Shown piece by piece: positions 45,315 to 53,408 of a stretch of DNA of 64,000 nt. Origin of the DNA: Mycobacterium sp. D16R12 (GTDB lineage: Bacteria > Actinomycetota > Actinomycetes > Mycobacteriales > Mycobacteriaceae); NCBI RefSeq assembly GCF_002013465.1, contig NZ_MAFC01000005.1, positions 62,001 to 126,000 of the forward strand. The letters are read 5' to 3'. The notes beneath the pieces were generated by a model. The model saw only the letters and a program-made list of their open reading frames with translations. It was not told the DNA's origin and did not search any database. The stretch's first letter is position 1. Each line of letters opens with the position of its first letter. The position numbers and the translations under genes were made by a program.

Positions 45315-46865
45315 ATGGCGACACTACGAATGCGCAGACCTAGCTCTGCACTGTTCTCTCCGCTGCGGGCAACCAGCTCATCGGTATCGCTGCGCTGGCG
45401 CGTGATGCTGCTCGCGATGTCGATGGTGGCGATGGTCGTGGTGCTGATGGCCGTCGCGTCGTACCTGTTGGTATCCACCGCGTTGTATCGCGATGTCGAC
45501 AAGCAGCTCAATGATCGCGCCAACCTGCTGATCGGCAGTGGACTGTTGTCGGTGGATCCGCGTCGCGCCATCGAGGGCACGGCGTACTCGGCCGATGTCA
45601 ACGCCAAGCTGATCTTCCCGGGACTGATCACCTTCTCGGCGACCCAGCAGGGACAGACCATTCCCTACGGCGCACCCGAGCAGGCGGTGACCCGCGGCGA
45701 GCTGGAGCAGTCGCTGCGCACCGTCAATCACCAACGCGTGCTTGCGCTTCGGCTGGACAACGGCAGCACGCTGATCATGGCGAAATCGCTGGACCCCACC
45801 GATACCGTGCTGCGGCGACTGGGCTGGGTGTTGCTGATCGTCGGTGGAGCGGGCGTCGCGGTGGCCGCCGCGGCCGGCGCAGTGGTGGCCGGTACCGGGT
45901 TGCGGCCGGTGGCCAGGCTCACCGACGCCGCTGAACGAGTGGCCCGAACCGACGACCTGCGACCCATTGCCGTCACGGGCAGTGACGAATTGGCCCGACT
46001 CACCATCAGTTTCAACACGATGCTGCGAGCCCTGGCAGAGTCGCGAGACCGCCAGGCGCGGCTGGTGACTGACGCGGGCCACGAACTGCGTACCCCGCTG
46101 ACCTCGCTGCGAACCAATACCGAGCTGCTGATGGCCGCCATGCAACCGGGGGCCCCGCGTCTGCCAGACGAGGAGATGGAGGCGCTGCAACTCGATGTGA
46201 TCGCCCAAATCGAAGAATTGTCCACACTGGTGGGTGATTTGGTTGATCTGGCGCGAGGTGATGGCGCCGATATCGTGCACGAGCCGGTCGACATGGTCGA
46301 GGTGGTGGAGGGCGCACTGGAACGAGTTCGACGCCGCCGCAACGACATCGAATTCGACGTCGTCATGCAGCCGTGGCAGGTCTACGGAGATGCGGCGGGA
46401 CTCTCACGGGCGGTTCTCAACCTGCTCGACAACGCCGCGAAGTGGAGCCCATCGGGCACCACGGTGTCGGTGCGGCTGGCCCAGGTCGACGCTGCGCACG
46501 CCGAGCTGGTGATCTCCGATCGCGGCCCCGGGATCCCGCCCGCCGAACGGGATCTGGTCTTCGAGCGGTTCTATCGCGCCACCCCGGCCCGGGGAATGCC
46601 GGGCTCGGGTTTGGGGTTGGCCATCGTGAAACAGGTTGTGCTCAAACATGGTGGCGCCATCAAGGTCGAGGAGACGGAGTCCGGTGCGGTCATCGACGGT
46701 AACCCGGCCCCGGGTACCTCGATGCACGTGTTGCTTCCGGGCAGGCCGGGACCCGTCAGGTCGCCAAGTATGGGGGCCACGACCGGTCGCCGGAACTCTG
46801 TGCCAAACGAGAGGGAGATCTCAGTGGATTCTCAGTCCCCTCCGGCAGCGTGGCACCCGAGCTAG
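45315..46865 (+). CDS. mprB: sensor histidine kinase MprB
   Basis: 516 residues: two membrane helices (about 34-58 and 166-190) flank an extracytoplasmic sensor domain, followed by HAMP (GLRPVARLTDAAERVART), the phospho-His in DAGHELRTPLTSLR, and an ATPase domain with LLDNAAKWS and GSGLGLAIVKQ. Works with MprA. Its 3' end contains the two CTCAG repeats of the pepD promoter. Confidence 0.96.
   Translation: MATLRMRRPSSALFSPLRATSSSVSLRWRVMLLAMSMVAMVVVLMAVASYLLVSTALYRDVDKQLNDRANLLIGSGLLSVDPRRAIEGTAYSADVNAKLIFPGLITFSATQQGQTIPYGAPEQAVTRGELEQSLRTVNHQRVLALRLDNGSTLIMAKSLDPTDTVLRRLGWVLLIVGGAGVAVAAAAGAVVAGTGLRPVARLTDAAERVARTDDLRPIAVTGSDELARLTISFNTMLRALAESRDRQARLVTDAGHELRTPLTSLRTNTELLMAAMQPGAPRLPDEEMEALQLDVIAQIEELSTLVGDLVDLARGDGADIVHEPVDMVEVVEGALERVRRRRNDIEFDVVMQPWQVYGDAAGLSRAVLNLLDNAAKWSPSGTTVSVRLAQVDAAHAELVISDRGPGIPPAERDLVFERFYRATPARGMPGSGLGLAIVKQVVLKHGGAIKVEETESGAVIDGNPAPGTSMHVLLPGRPGPVRSPSMGATTGRRNSVPNEREISVDSQSPPAAWHPS
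46820..46835 (+). promoter_or_regulatory. paired CTCAG repeats (MprA box) for pepD
   Basis: CTCAG at 46820 and 46831, 11 bp apart, inside the end of mprB and 72-87 bp before the pepD ATG. The same element stands upstream of mprA. In M. tuberculosis pepD is an MprA target. Confidence 0.55.
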
Positions 46866-46906
46866 TCGATCGTGAACGCCTATGAAGGACGGGTGAGGAA
46901 GCTCCT

Positions 46907-48214
46907 ATGACCAACGACCCCCACGGCAGCTGGTCCTACCGGCCGTCCGGCCCTTACTCCGGGCAACATGGGCACCAAGCTCCGACGCACCATGCCCAGC
47001 CGGGTCACCAGTACCAGGGACAGGCGTACGGCTACCCGTCTGCGCCGCCGAACCCACAGCGCCCCGCTCCGCAGCAGTCTCAGCCGCCGCGGAGCAGGCG
47101 CAGCGGCGGGCTCGTGGTGGGTGCCGTCGTTCTGGCTCTGGTCTCCGGTGGTCTGGGCGGGACGGTGGGCGCGGTCGTCGCCGACCGTCAGCACCGGGCA
47201 CCCGTCGTCACCAGTGGCAGCACCGGTCTGACCCCCATCTCGCCGGGGCGCTCGTCTGCCGCCCAGCCGGTCGCCTCGTTGCCCGCGGGATCGGTAGAAC
47301 AGGTTGCGGCCAAGGTGCTTCCGAGCGTCGTCAAGCTGGAAACGATCATGGGCCGTTCGAGCGAAGAAGGATCTGGAGTGATCCTCTCCGCCGATGGTCT
47401 GGTGCTCACCAACGCGCACGTCGTCCAGGCGGCGGGGGAACCCGGCGCCAAGACCACCGCCACCATCGCGGGAGGCAAGAACTCACCCTTCACCGTGGTC
47501 GGAATCGATCCCGCCACCGACATCGCAGTGATCCGGATCACCGGTGCCTCAGGCCTGACGCCCGTCGCGCTCGGGTCGTCCGCGAATCTGGTTGTGGGCC
47601 AGTCGGTTGTCGCGATCGGTTCGCCACTGGGCCTGGACGGCACGGTGACCACCGGCATCGTCAGCTCGCTGAATCGTCCGGTGTTCACGGCGGGACAGGC
47701 GGGTAATCAGGACACCGTGCTGGACGCGATCCAGACCGATGCCGCCATCAACCCGGGTAACTCCGGTGGTGCGCTGGTCAACTTGAACGGCGAGCTGGTG
47801 GGAATCAACTCCGCCATTGCGACCATGGGTGGCGATTCCAGTGGCGAGACGCAGGGCGGATCGATCGGCCTGGGCTTTGCGATTCCGGTTGACCAGGCCA
47901 AGCGGATCGCCGATCAGCTGATCGCCAGCGGCCACGCTACCCACGCCTCCCTGGGGGTTCGGGTTGGCAACGATAAGGAGATCCAGGGCGCCAGGATCGT
48001 CGAGGTGGTCGCCGGTGGTGCTGCCGAGAAGGCCGGGATACCCAACGGTGCGGTTGTCACGAAGGTGGACAACCGCCCAGTGAACAGCGCCGATGGCCTC
48101 GTGGCGGCGGTGCGTTCCAAGGCGCCGGGAGACAAGGTGACGCTGACGTATACCGACGGCAACGGTGGACCAGAGAAGACCGGCGACGTGATACTCGGTG
48201 AGGTCGCCCGATGA
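46907..48214 (+). CDS. pepD: HtrA-like serine protease PepD
   Basis: 435 residues. A Pro/Gln/Tyr-rich cytoplasmic part (1-65) precedes a membrane helix (about 69-92), a trypsin-like domain with His in LTNAHVV, Asp in TDIAVIRI and Ser in NPGNSGGALV, and a C-terminal PDZ domain (about 340-430, GARIVEVVAGGAAEKAGIPN). Degrades or refolds damaged envelope proteins and feeds back on MprAB in M. tuberculosis. The stop overlaps the next ATG (48211). Confidence 0.95.
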   Translation: MTNDPHGSWSYRPSGPYSGQHGHQAPTHHAQPGHQYQGQAYGYPSAPPNPQRPAPQQSQPPRSRRSGGLVVGAVVLALVSGGLGGTVGAVVADRQHRAPVVTSGSTGLTPISPGRSSAAQPVASLPAGSVEQVAAKVLPSVVKLETIMGRSSEEGSGVILSADGLVLTNAHVVQAAGEPGAKTTATIAGGKNSPFTVVGIDPATDIAVIRITGASGLTPVALGSSANLVVGQSVVAIGSPLGLDGTVTTGIVSSLNRPVFTAGQAGNQDTVLDAIQTDAAINPGNSGGALVNLNGELVGINSAIATMGGDSSGETQGGSIGLGFAIPVDQAKRIADQLIASGHATHASLGVRVGNDKEIQGARIVEVVAGGAAEKAGIPNGAVVTKVDNRPVNSADGLVAAVRSKAPGDKVTLTYTDGNGGPEKTGDVILGEVAR

Positions 48215-48747
48215 CCCAGATGTCGCTGCGAGCCGTTACGGTTGCTTCCATGACTGAGCTTGAGGTGGGACCGGTGGGGCGATCTCTGGTCGTCATTGTC
48301 AACGACAGGACAGCCCACGGCGACCAGGACACCAGTGGTCCGCTGGTTACCGAGCTGCTCTCGGAGGCCGGAATCGTCGTAGACGGTGTGGTGGCAGTCG
48401 AGGGGGACCTGGCCGAGATCCAGAACGCCGTCAATATGGCGGTCATCGGCGGTGTGGACCTGGTGGTGACCGTGGGTGGCACGGGTGTCACCCCGCGCGA
48501 TGTCACTCCCGAGGCCACGGCGCCGCTCCTCGACCGTGAGCTGCTCGGCATCGCCGAGGCCATCCGGTCGTCCGGGCTGGCTGCGGGTGTCACCGAGGCC
48601 GGACTGTCACGCGGAGTGGCGGGTATTTCGGGCAGCACCCTGGTGGTCAACATCGCGGGCACGCGCGCCGCGGTGCGCGATGGGATGGCCACGGTGACGC
48701 CGATGGCGATTCAGATCATCGAGCAGCTATCCAGCCTGGAGATTTGA
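48211..48747 (+). CDS. moaB2: MoaB/Mog-type molybdopterin biosynthesis protein
   Basis: 178 residues with the MoCF-binding fold: LVVIVNDRTAHGDQDTSGPLV, VTVGGTGVTPRDVTPEAT and AGISGSTLVVNIAGT, i.e. the adenylyl-molybdopterin-forming family. Two starts are possible. ATG 48211 overlaps the pepD stop (ATGA) and has GGTGAGG upstream; ATG 48250 (MTELEVG) matches the recalled M. tuberculosis N-terminus and has TACGGT seven bases before it. Equivalent to Rv0984. Confidence 0.9.
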   Translation: MTQMSLRAVTVASMTELEVGPVGRSLVVIVNDRTAHGDQDTSGPLVTELLSEAGIVVDGVVAVEGDLAEIQNAVNMAVIGGVDLVVTVGGTGVTPRDVTPEATAPLLDRELLGIAEAIRSSGLAAGVTEAGLSRGVAGISGSTLVVNIAGTRAAVRDGMATVTPMAIQIIEQLSSLEI

Positions 48748-48751
48748 TCGG

Positions 48752-48955
48752 GTGCCGGTTCCAGAGGGTCGCGATTGTGACCTTCGCCACAAAAGTGGCG
48801 AGGAAGGAACAAGTGCTAGCAATGCGGACATCGACCGGATCTTCGGTCAGGCCGAGCCGTCCCTGGGTCCAGATGAACGCGATGTGAACGATTCGCGCGG
48901 CATGCACGAAAGTGATCAGTGGTTGCGCGATAACGTTCCGCCCCATCACGGCTAA
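48752..48955 (+). CDS. short acidic hypothetical protein, 67 aa
   Basis: GTG 48752 starts four bases after the moaB2 stop and reads 67 codons. The end ESDQWLRDNVPPHHG resembles the WLRxxxPPHH tails of several small mycobacterial proteins that I recall but cannot name. The middle is acidic (ADIDRIFGQAEPS, GPDERD). A 6-bp-stem hairpin at about 48785-48800 lies inside the frame, so the region may instead be a terminator. Confidence 0.42.
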   Translation: MPVPEGRDCDLRHKSGEEGTSASNADIDRIFGQAEPSLGPDERDVNDSRGMHESDQWLRDNVPPHHG

Positions 48956-49260
48956 GGAATTACCGCATATCGAACGTGTAAATCCGGCAGGTCGCGAAGC
49001 CTGGATACCCATTCGGGGTGTCGGTTCCCTGGCGGTGCCCGCATGTTTCCCAGCAAATCGCTCGTTCACCCAATTGTTAACCCGGAGATGTCTTGGGTTT
49101 GGCTAACTCCCGGTTCACAAGCGCGCCCGGGGCCGAGTGAGTCGACCTGGAACAGAACGGGTGTTCAGATTGCCGCGCCGTCACCGTGCCGATATCGTCC
49201 TTCTGTCCGTCGCTTAGGAATTTCTCATGTTCGCCATGAGGAGACTGATAGGAACAGAAT
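48956..49260. other. 305-bp region upstream of the first porin gene
   Basis: No convincing gene. It is more AT-rich than its surroundings and probably carries the porin promoter and a long 5' leader, as in mspA of M. smegmatis. ATAGGAACAG just before the ATG at 49261 is a weak ribosome site. GTTAACCCGG near 49076 and TTGGGTTTGGCTAACT near 49092 are possible promoter elements. Confidence 0.35.
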
Positions 49261-49930
49261 GAAGCTGTTGAGCAAGGTATCGGGCTGGGCTCGCCACGGT
49301 CTGTTGGCGGTTGGCGCCCTAGTCATGACTCTGGTTGCTCTCTTTGCGACGGCGGCGACGGCGCATGCGGGTCTGGACGACGAGCTGACCCTGGTTGATG
49401 GCAAGGGGCGGACACTGCGGATTCAGCAGTGGGACACCTTTTTGAACGGTGTGTTCCCGCTCGACCGCAACCGCCTGACCCGTGAGTGGTTCCATTCGGG
49501 CCGCGCGGTCTACGAGGTGACCGGCCCGGGCGCCGACGCGTTCGAGGGCACCCTGGAGCTGGGCTATCAGGTGGGCTATCCCTGGTCGCTGGGCGTGGGG
49601 CTGAACTTCAACTACACGACCCCCAATACCTCGATTCTCTACGGTATTCCGAACGCCTTCGGTGGCAACCCGGAAGCCTCGTACATTCAGACCACCAACC
49701 TGCTGCCATCCGCGGGTATCAACGTCGACCTGGGTAACGGCCCCGGCATCCAGGAAGTCGCCACCTTCTCGGTCGCGATCGCGGGCCCCAAGGGTGCGGT
49801 CGCGGTCAGTAACGCTCACGGCACAGTGACCGGCGCCGCCGGCGGTGTGCTGCTACGCCCATACGCACGACTGATCAGCTCCGCGGGTGACAGCGTCACC
49901 ACCTACGGCGAAACCTGGGACATGAAGTAG
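49261..49930 (+). CDS. MspA-family outer-membrane porin (first copy)
   Basis: 222 residues: a signal peptide ending TAATAHA-GLDDELTLVD, then the MspA domain (RIQQWDTFLNGVFPLDRNRL, REWFHSGRA, GTLELGYQVGYPWSLGVGLN and the C-terminal VSNAHGTVTGAAGGVLLRPY ending GETWDMK). It forms an octameric channel for small hydrophilic solutes. The constriction loop that carries the Asp cluster (DDGD) in MspA reads SILYGIPNAFGGNPE here, without those acids. Related to the two M. abscessus porins MmpA/MmpB, and three in M. chelonae, from memory. Confidence 0.93.
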
Positions 49931-50492
49931 CGATCTCCGCTGATATCTGGGCAACGAGCGTTTCCACATAAGTGTTTCTCCTGCTAGATTGACGGCTTCA
50001 CGTAGGTCGAGCCGTCAGGGAGAGCTCTTTGTGCAATGGCATTGACCATCGTGGGGACCGCGCACGCGGGTTTGGACGATGAGCTGACCCTGGTTGATGG
50101 CAAGGGGCGACCGCTGCGGATTCGGCAGTGGGACACCTTTTTGAATGGTGTGTTTCCGCTCGATCGCAACCGCCTGCGTCCTTTTGCACGCTTGATAGGC
50201 GGTACCGGAGACGGTGTCACCACGTGTGGCGAGACCTGGGATATGCGGTTGTCGCTATCGCTTGATGGGTGCGCTGACGCGGGACACCGCACAATATTGG
50301 ACGCCATGCACAGTAATGGGCGTCGCGCAGCAAAACAGCTGTGTATCTGCTGTGAGTTAGCCTCCCAGAAACATTCGGGAAACTCACAGAGATGATTTGG
50401 TCGTTACGTTTGGCCCGCCTGAGCAACAATGTGTTCCTGGCGAAGTAGGCATTTGCCGCGGCGTACATCCGCCCTGAGAATTGAGGAACTGA
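49931..50492. other. inter-porin region containing a deleted porin relic
   Basis: Between the intact porins lie the pseudogene 50038-50394 and flanking DNA. GACGGCT-N12-AGCCGTC around 49988-50013 is an imperfect hairpin before it. The stretch after the relic has no gene and leads to the second porin, whose ATG at 50493 follows GAGGAACTGA. Confidence 0.5.
50038..50394 (+). pseudogene. internally deleted MspA-family porin
   Basis: Starting at ATG 50038, a shortened signal (MALTIVGTAHA) leads into GLDDELTLVDGKGRPLRIRQ and FPLDRNRL, then jumps in frame to RPFARLIGGTGDGV and GETWDM. About 130 codons covering the barrel and constriction are missing; the join falls at a shared CTG. The normal stop after WDMK is lost and the frame runs on for about 40 unrelated residues. 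It cannot form a porin, but shows that three copies existed. Confidence 0.85.
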
Positions 50493-51164
50493 ATGAGAAG
50501 AGTTGGCATCTGGAAGGTCATGCACAACACCCTCATGCGATTGGTACTCGTCGTCGCTGGAGTGGTTGGCCTGGCGGTCATCGGGGCGGGTACCGCAAAT
50601 GCAGGTTTGGATGATGAGCTGACCCTGGTTGATGGCAAGGGGCGGACACTGCGGATTCAGCAGTGGGACACCTTCTTGAACGGTGTGTTCCCGTTGGACC
50701 GCAACCGCCTGACCCGTGAGTGGTTCCATTCGGGGCGGGCCGCCTATGAGGTGACCGGTCCGGCGGCTGACACATTTGAGGGCACCCTGGAGCTGGGTTA
50801 CCAGGTGGGTTACCCGTGGTCGCTGGGCGTGGGGCTGAACTTCAACTACACGACGCCCAATACCTCGATTCTTTACGGTATTCCGAACGCCTTCGGTGGC
50901 GGCCCGGAAGCCTCGTACATCCAGACGACGAACCTGCTGCCCTCGGCGGGTATCAACGTCGACCTGGGTAACGGCCCAGGCATTCAGGAAGTGGCTACCT
51001 TCTCGGTGGCGATCGCGGGCCCCAAGGGTGCGGTCGCGGTCAGTAACGCTCACGGCACGGTGACCGGCGCCGCCGGCGGTGTGCTGCTACGCCCATACGC
51101 ACGACTGATCAGCTCCGCGGGTGACAGCGTCACCACCTACGGCGAAACCTGGGACATGAAGTAG
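50493..51164 (+). CDS. MspA-family outer-membrane porin (second copy)
   Basis: 223 residues, nearly identical to the first porin after the signal peptide (differences such as GRAAYEVTGPAADTFEG and FGGGPEASY). The signal ends GTANA-GLDDELTLVD. The last 170 bp are almost base-for-base the same as in copy one, suggesting gene conversion. The same acid-free constriction loop is present. Confidence 0.93.
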   Translation: MRRVGIWKVMHNTLMRLVLVVAGVVGLAVIGAGTANAGLDDELTLVDGKGRTLRIQQWDTFLNGVFPLDRNRLTREWFHSGRAAYEVTGPAADTFEGTLELGYQVGYPWSLGVGLNFNYTTPNTSILYGIPNAFGGGPEASYIQTTNLLPSAGINVDLGNGPGIQEVATFSVAIAGPKGAVAVSNAHGTVTGAAGGVLLRPYARLISSAGDSVTTYGETWDMK

Positions 51165-51190
51165 TCGCCCCGGCGGGCCGGGCAGAAGGG

Positions 51191-51586
51191 CTAGGACGCC
51201 TTCTTCTGCTCGGCCAGCAGGTCGCGAATCTCGACGAGTAGCTCTGCTTCGGTGGCCGCCGCGGGGTCCTCACCGGACTTGGCCAGGCGACTCTTGAGCG
51301 TGTTGTACGGCAGCACGACCAGGAAGTAGACGACCGCCGCGATCAGGATGAAGTTGATGGTGGCGGTGATCAAGACGTTGAAGTCCAGATACTGTCCGCC
51401 GCCGATGCTGACTCTGAGCGCGGGGTGATCCGAATTGGGCCCGGTGCCAATCCGATTGATCAACGGCTGAATGACGGCGTCGCTGAACTTGGTGACCAGT
51501 GCGGTGAAGGCCGCGCCGATGACCACGGCGACCGCGAGATCAATGACGTTGCCGCGCAGCAGGAAATCTCTGAATCCTTTGAGCAT
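51191..51586 (-). CDS. mscL: large-conductance mechanosensitive channel
   Basis: 131 residues; releases solutes on hypo-osmotic shock. TM1 is [20 protein letters not shown] with the gating Gly/Val pattern, TM2 is [20 protein letters not shown], and the C-terminal helix [16 protein letters not shown] is the cytoplasmic bundle. Equivalent to Rv0985c. It converges with the second porin gene. Confidence 0.96.
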   Translation of the reverse strand: MLKGFRDFLLRGNVIDLAVAVVIGAAFTALVTKFSDAVIQPLINRIGTGPNSDHPALRVSIGGGQYLDFNVLITATINFILIAAVVYFLVVLPYNTLKSRLAKSGEDPAAATEAELLVEIRDLLAEQKKAS

Positions 51587-51595
51587 GGTCTGACA

Positions 51596-52270
51596 CTAAC
51601 GCAAGGTCAGCGTTACCGCCTGCACTAACGCGATCGCGGCGACACGATTTGCCTGCTGTGGCGGCAATGCGACCATTACCACCCGCTGCGTCCCAACGCC
51701 TTTGGTGGTGGTTTTTGGCGACACCAACACGACCACGGCGCCGGTAGCCAACACGGTGGGCTCGGGTGACGTGGCGTCTGCCGCACCCGGTCCGCGGTCG
51801 GCCACGGTGAGGATGTCGACAACATCTCCGGTGCGGATCATGTCGAGGGTCGCGGCGTCGCCCAGTGGTATCGGAACGATGCGCGCATCCCTGCCGGCGG
51901 CCGACTCGGCCAATCGCGGGCTCAACACCCGTAGATCGGTCAGCATTTCCCCGCGACGAACCGGTCCGGCCAGCGTCGCGCCCACGACGGTTCCGGTATC
52001 GGTGCTTGCGCCGTCCGGAAGAATTGTCGTGGAACGCTTCTCAAGTCGGACATCGTCGCCGGTCAGGATCGTGCCGGGCGGGAGGTCATGGACGGCTACC
52101 ACCACGTCGGTGCGATCGTTGGCCGGGTCGGGACGGAATGCCAAGACCGCCGCGAACAGCACCAAGATCGCCGCGGTGAGCCGCCGGGCCAGTGCTGTCC
52201 GTGCCCAATCGGGGCGAAGTGCTGTCGATATGCGCTGCAGCACAGTGGGATCGAGGGGCGAACGAGCCAT
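51596..52270 (-). CDS. SAF-domain (CpaB/RcpC-like) membrane protein
   Basis: 224 residues: one membrane helix (about 30-46, LTAAILVLFAAVLAF), then an extracytoplasmic SAF domain (VVVAVHDLPPGTILTGDDVR) as in Flp-pilus assembly CpaB, and a C-terminal RcpC-like part. No other pilus genes are nearby, so the role is unclear. Matches Rv0990c in position. Confidence 0.8.
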   Translation of the reverse strand: MARSPLDPTVLQRISTALRPDWARTALARRLTAAILVLFAAVLAFRPDPANDRTDVVVAVHDLPPGTILTGDDVRLEKRSTTILPDGASTDTGTVVGATLAGPVRRGEMLTDLRVLSPRLAESAAGRDARIVPIPLGDAATLDMIRTGDVVDILTVADRGPGAADATSPEPTVLATGAVVVLVSPKTTTKGVGTQRVVMVALPPQQANRVAAIALVQAVTLTLR

Positions 52271-52333
52271 GCCTCACGCTAGGACGACATGTGTTCTCGC
52301 GTCAGTAGGCAATGCGCCGCTGTGGATAACTCG

Positions 52334-52660
52334 TCAGCTGGCGGCGGCAGAGGCGGTGGCGGTGGAGGTCGAGCTGGAGGAGCTCGGCGTCGACGACGAG
52401 CTGCTGGCCGAAGTCTCGGATGACGAGGACTTGGATTCGCTTTTGGCGCCGGAATCACTCTTAGCGGCGGCATCCACACTGCCCGAGCGGCTGTCGGTGC
52501 GGTAGAAGCCGCTGCCCTTGAACACGATGCCCACCGAGTTGAACAGCTTGCGCAGCTTGCCCGAGCACTTTTGGCACACGGTCAGCGCATCGTCAGTGAA
52601 CGCCTGGACGATGTCGAACTTGTCGCCACAGTCGGCACACGCATAGGAATAGGTGGGCAT
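52334..52660 (-). CDS. ruc: FmdB-type zinc-ribbon chaperone Ruc
   Basis: 108 residues. The N-terminal zinc ribbon MPTYSYACADCGDKF with CQKC is followed by a disordered Ser/Thr/Ala-rich tail. The M. tuberculosis homologue Rv0991c was described as a redox-regulated chaperone (Ruc) that oligomerises when its cysteines are oxidised and the disordered tail is engaged; all four Cys are conserved here. Family FmdB. Confidence 0.88.
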   Translation of the reverse strand: MPTYSYACADCGDKFDIVQAFTDDALTVCQKCSGKLRKLFNSVGIVFKGSGFYRTDSRSGSVDAAAKSDSGAKSESKSSSSETSASSSSSTPSSSSSTSTATASAAAS

Positions 52661-52749
52661 GGGGGTCCTCCAGGAACTGACAAGACATGAAACGCCACTG
52701 GCACTCTACCGCTTGGAGTGCCAGGGCCGCCACCGAGCGACCTGGGGAT

Positions 52750-53292
52750 TCAGCCGAGTGTGACCAATCCGTCGGCGGTCAGCGCGTGAGTCACCGGCAC
52801 ATCGTGTGGCCCTGCCGGGATGTCATCGAGTATCTCGCCGGTGTAAAGCGGCGAGACCAGGGCGATCGAGGATGCGGCGAACCCCAACGATCGGTCGTAG
52901 AACCCGGCACCCCGGCCCAGCCGATTACCCCGCTTGTCCACGGCGAGCGCCGGGATCAACACCAGCTCGGCGTCGGCGAGGGTGGCCGGACCGAACACCG
53001 GCGGTGCCGGTTCTCGCAGGCCGAAGGGGGCGTCCATCAGCTCTCCCGGTCGGTACTGGCCCCAGGCCAGCGCCGTCGGCATCCCTGTCTCGTCGTTGCG
53101 TGCGATCGGCAGCAGAACCCGTATGCCGTGGGCTGTCAGGGTGTCGAGCATCTCTACCGACCCGGGCTCAGATCCCACCGGCAGGTACGCGGCGATCACC
53201 GAAAGCCCCGAGGCCGCCGTCACGACATGCGCGGTGAGCGCGTCGTTCTGTATTTCGCGGTCGGCACGCGACATCGCCCGTCGTGCCTGCAC
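52750..53292 (-). CDS. 5-formyltetrahydrofolate cyclo-ligase
   Basis: 180 residues from GTG 53292; makes 5,10-methenyl-THF from 5-formyl-THF with ATP. The C-terminal signature RLGRGAGFYDRSLG and IPALAVDKRGNRLG are clear. The family N-terminal motif K..LR..I...RRA is encoded in frame just upstream (KNVLRQQ) but has no ATG, GTG or TTG, so the start is puzzling. Divergent from galU. Equivalent to Rv0992c. Confidence 0.88.
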   Translation of the reverse strand: MQARRAMSRADREIQNDALTAHVVTAASGLSVIAAYLPVGSEPGSVEMLDTLTAHGIRVLLPIARNDETGMPTALAWGQYRPGELMDAPFGLREPAPPVFGPATLADAELVLIPALAVDKRGNRLGRGAGFYDRSLGFAASSIALVSPLYTGEILDDIPAGPHDVPVTHALTADGLVTLG

Positions 53293-53394
53293 AATCTGTT
53301 GCCGCAGGACGTTCTTGGTGTTCTCTGGGGTGCTCTGGGGATCGCCGATTCCGCGACGGTACCGCCTTGCCCGCGCAATCCCGTGGTCAGTGGT

Positions 53395-53400
53395 TAGGGT
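53395..53400 (+). promoter_or_regulatory. -10 box TAGGGT of leaderless galU
   Basis: TAGGGT is followed after eight bases by the galU ATG at 53409. The nearby in-frame GTG at 53403 would lie before the predicted transcription start. Confidence 0.45.
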
Positions 53401-53408
53401 GAGTGGCT

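Noticed and set aside
48776..48791. CRP-like TGTGA-N6-CCACA after moaB2
   Set aside because: One half-site is off consensus and it lies in a small frame or hairpin, not in an evident promoter.
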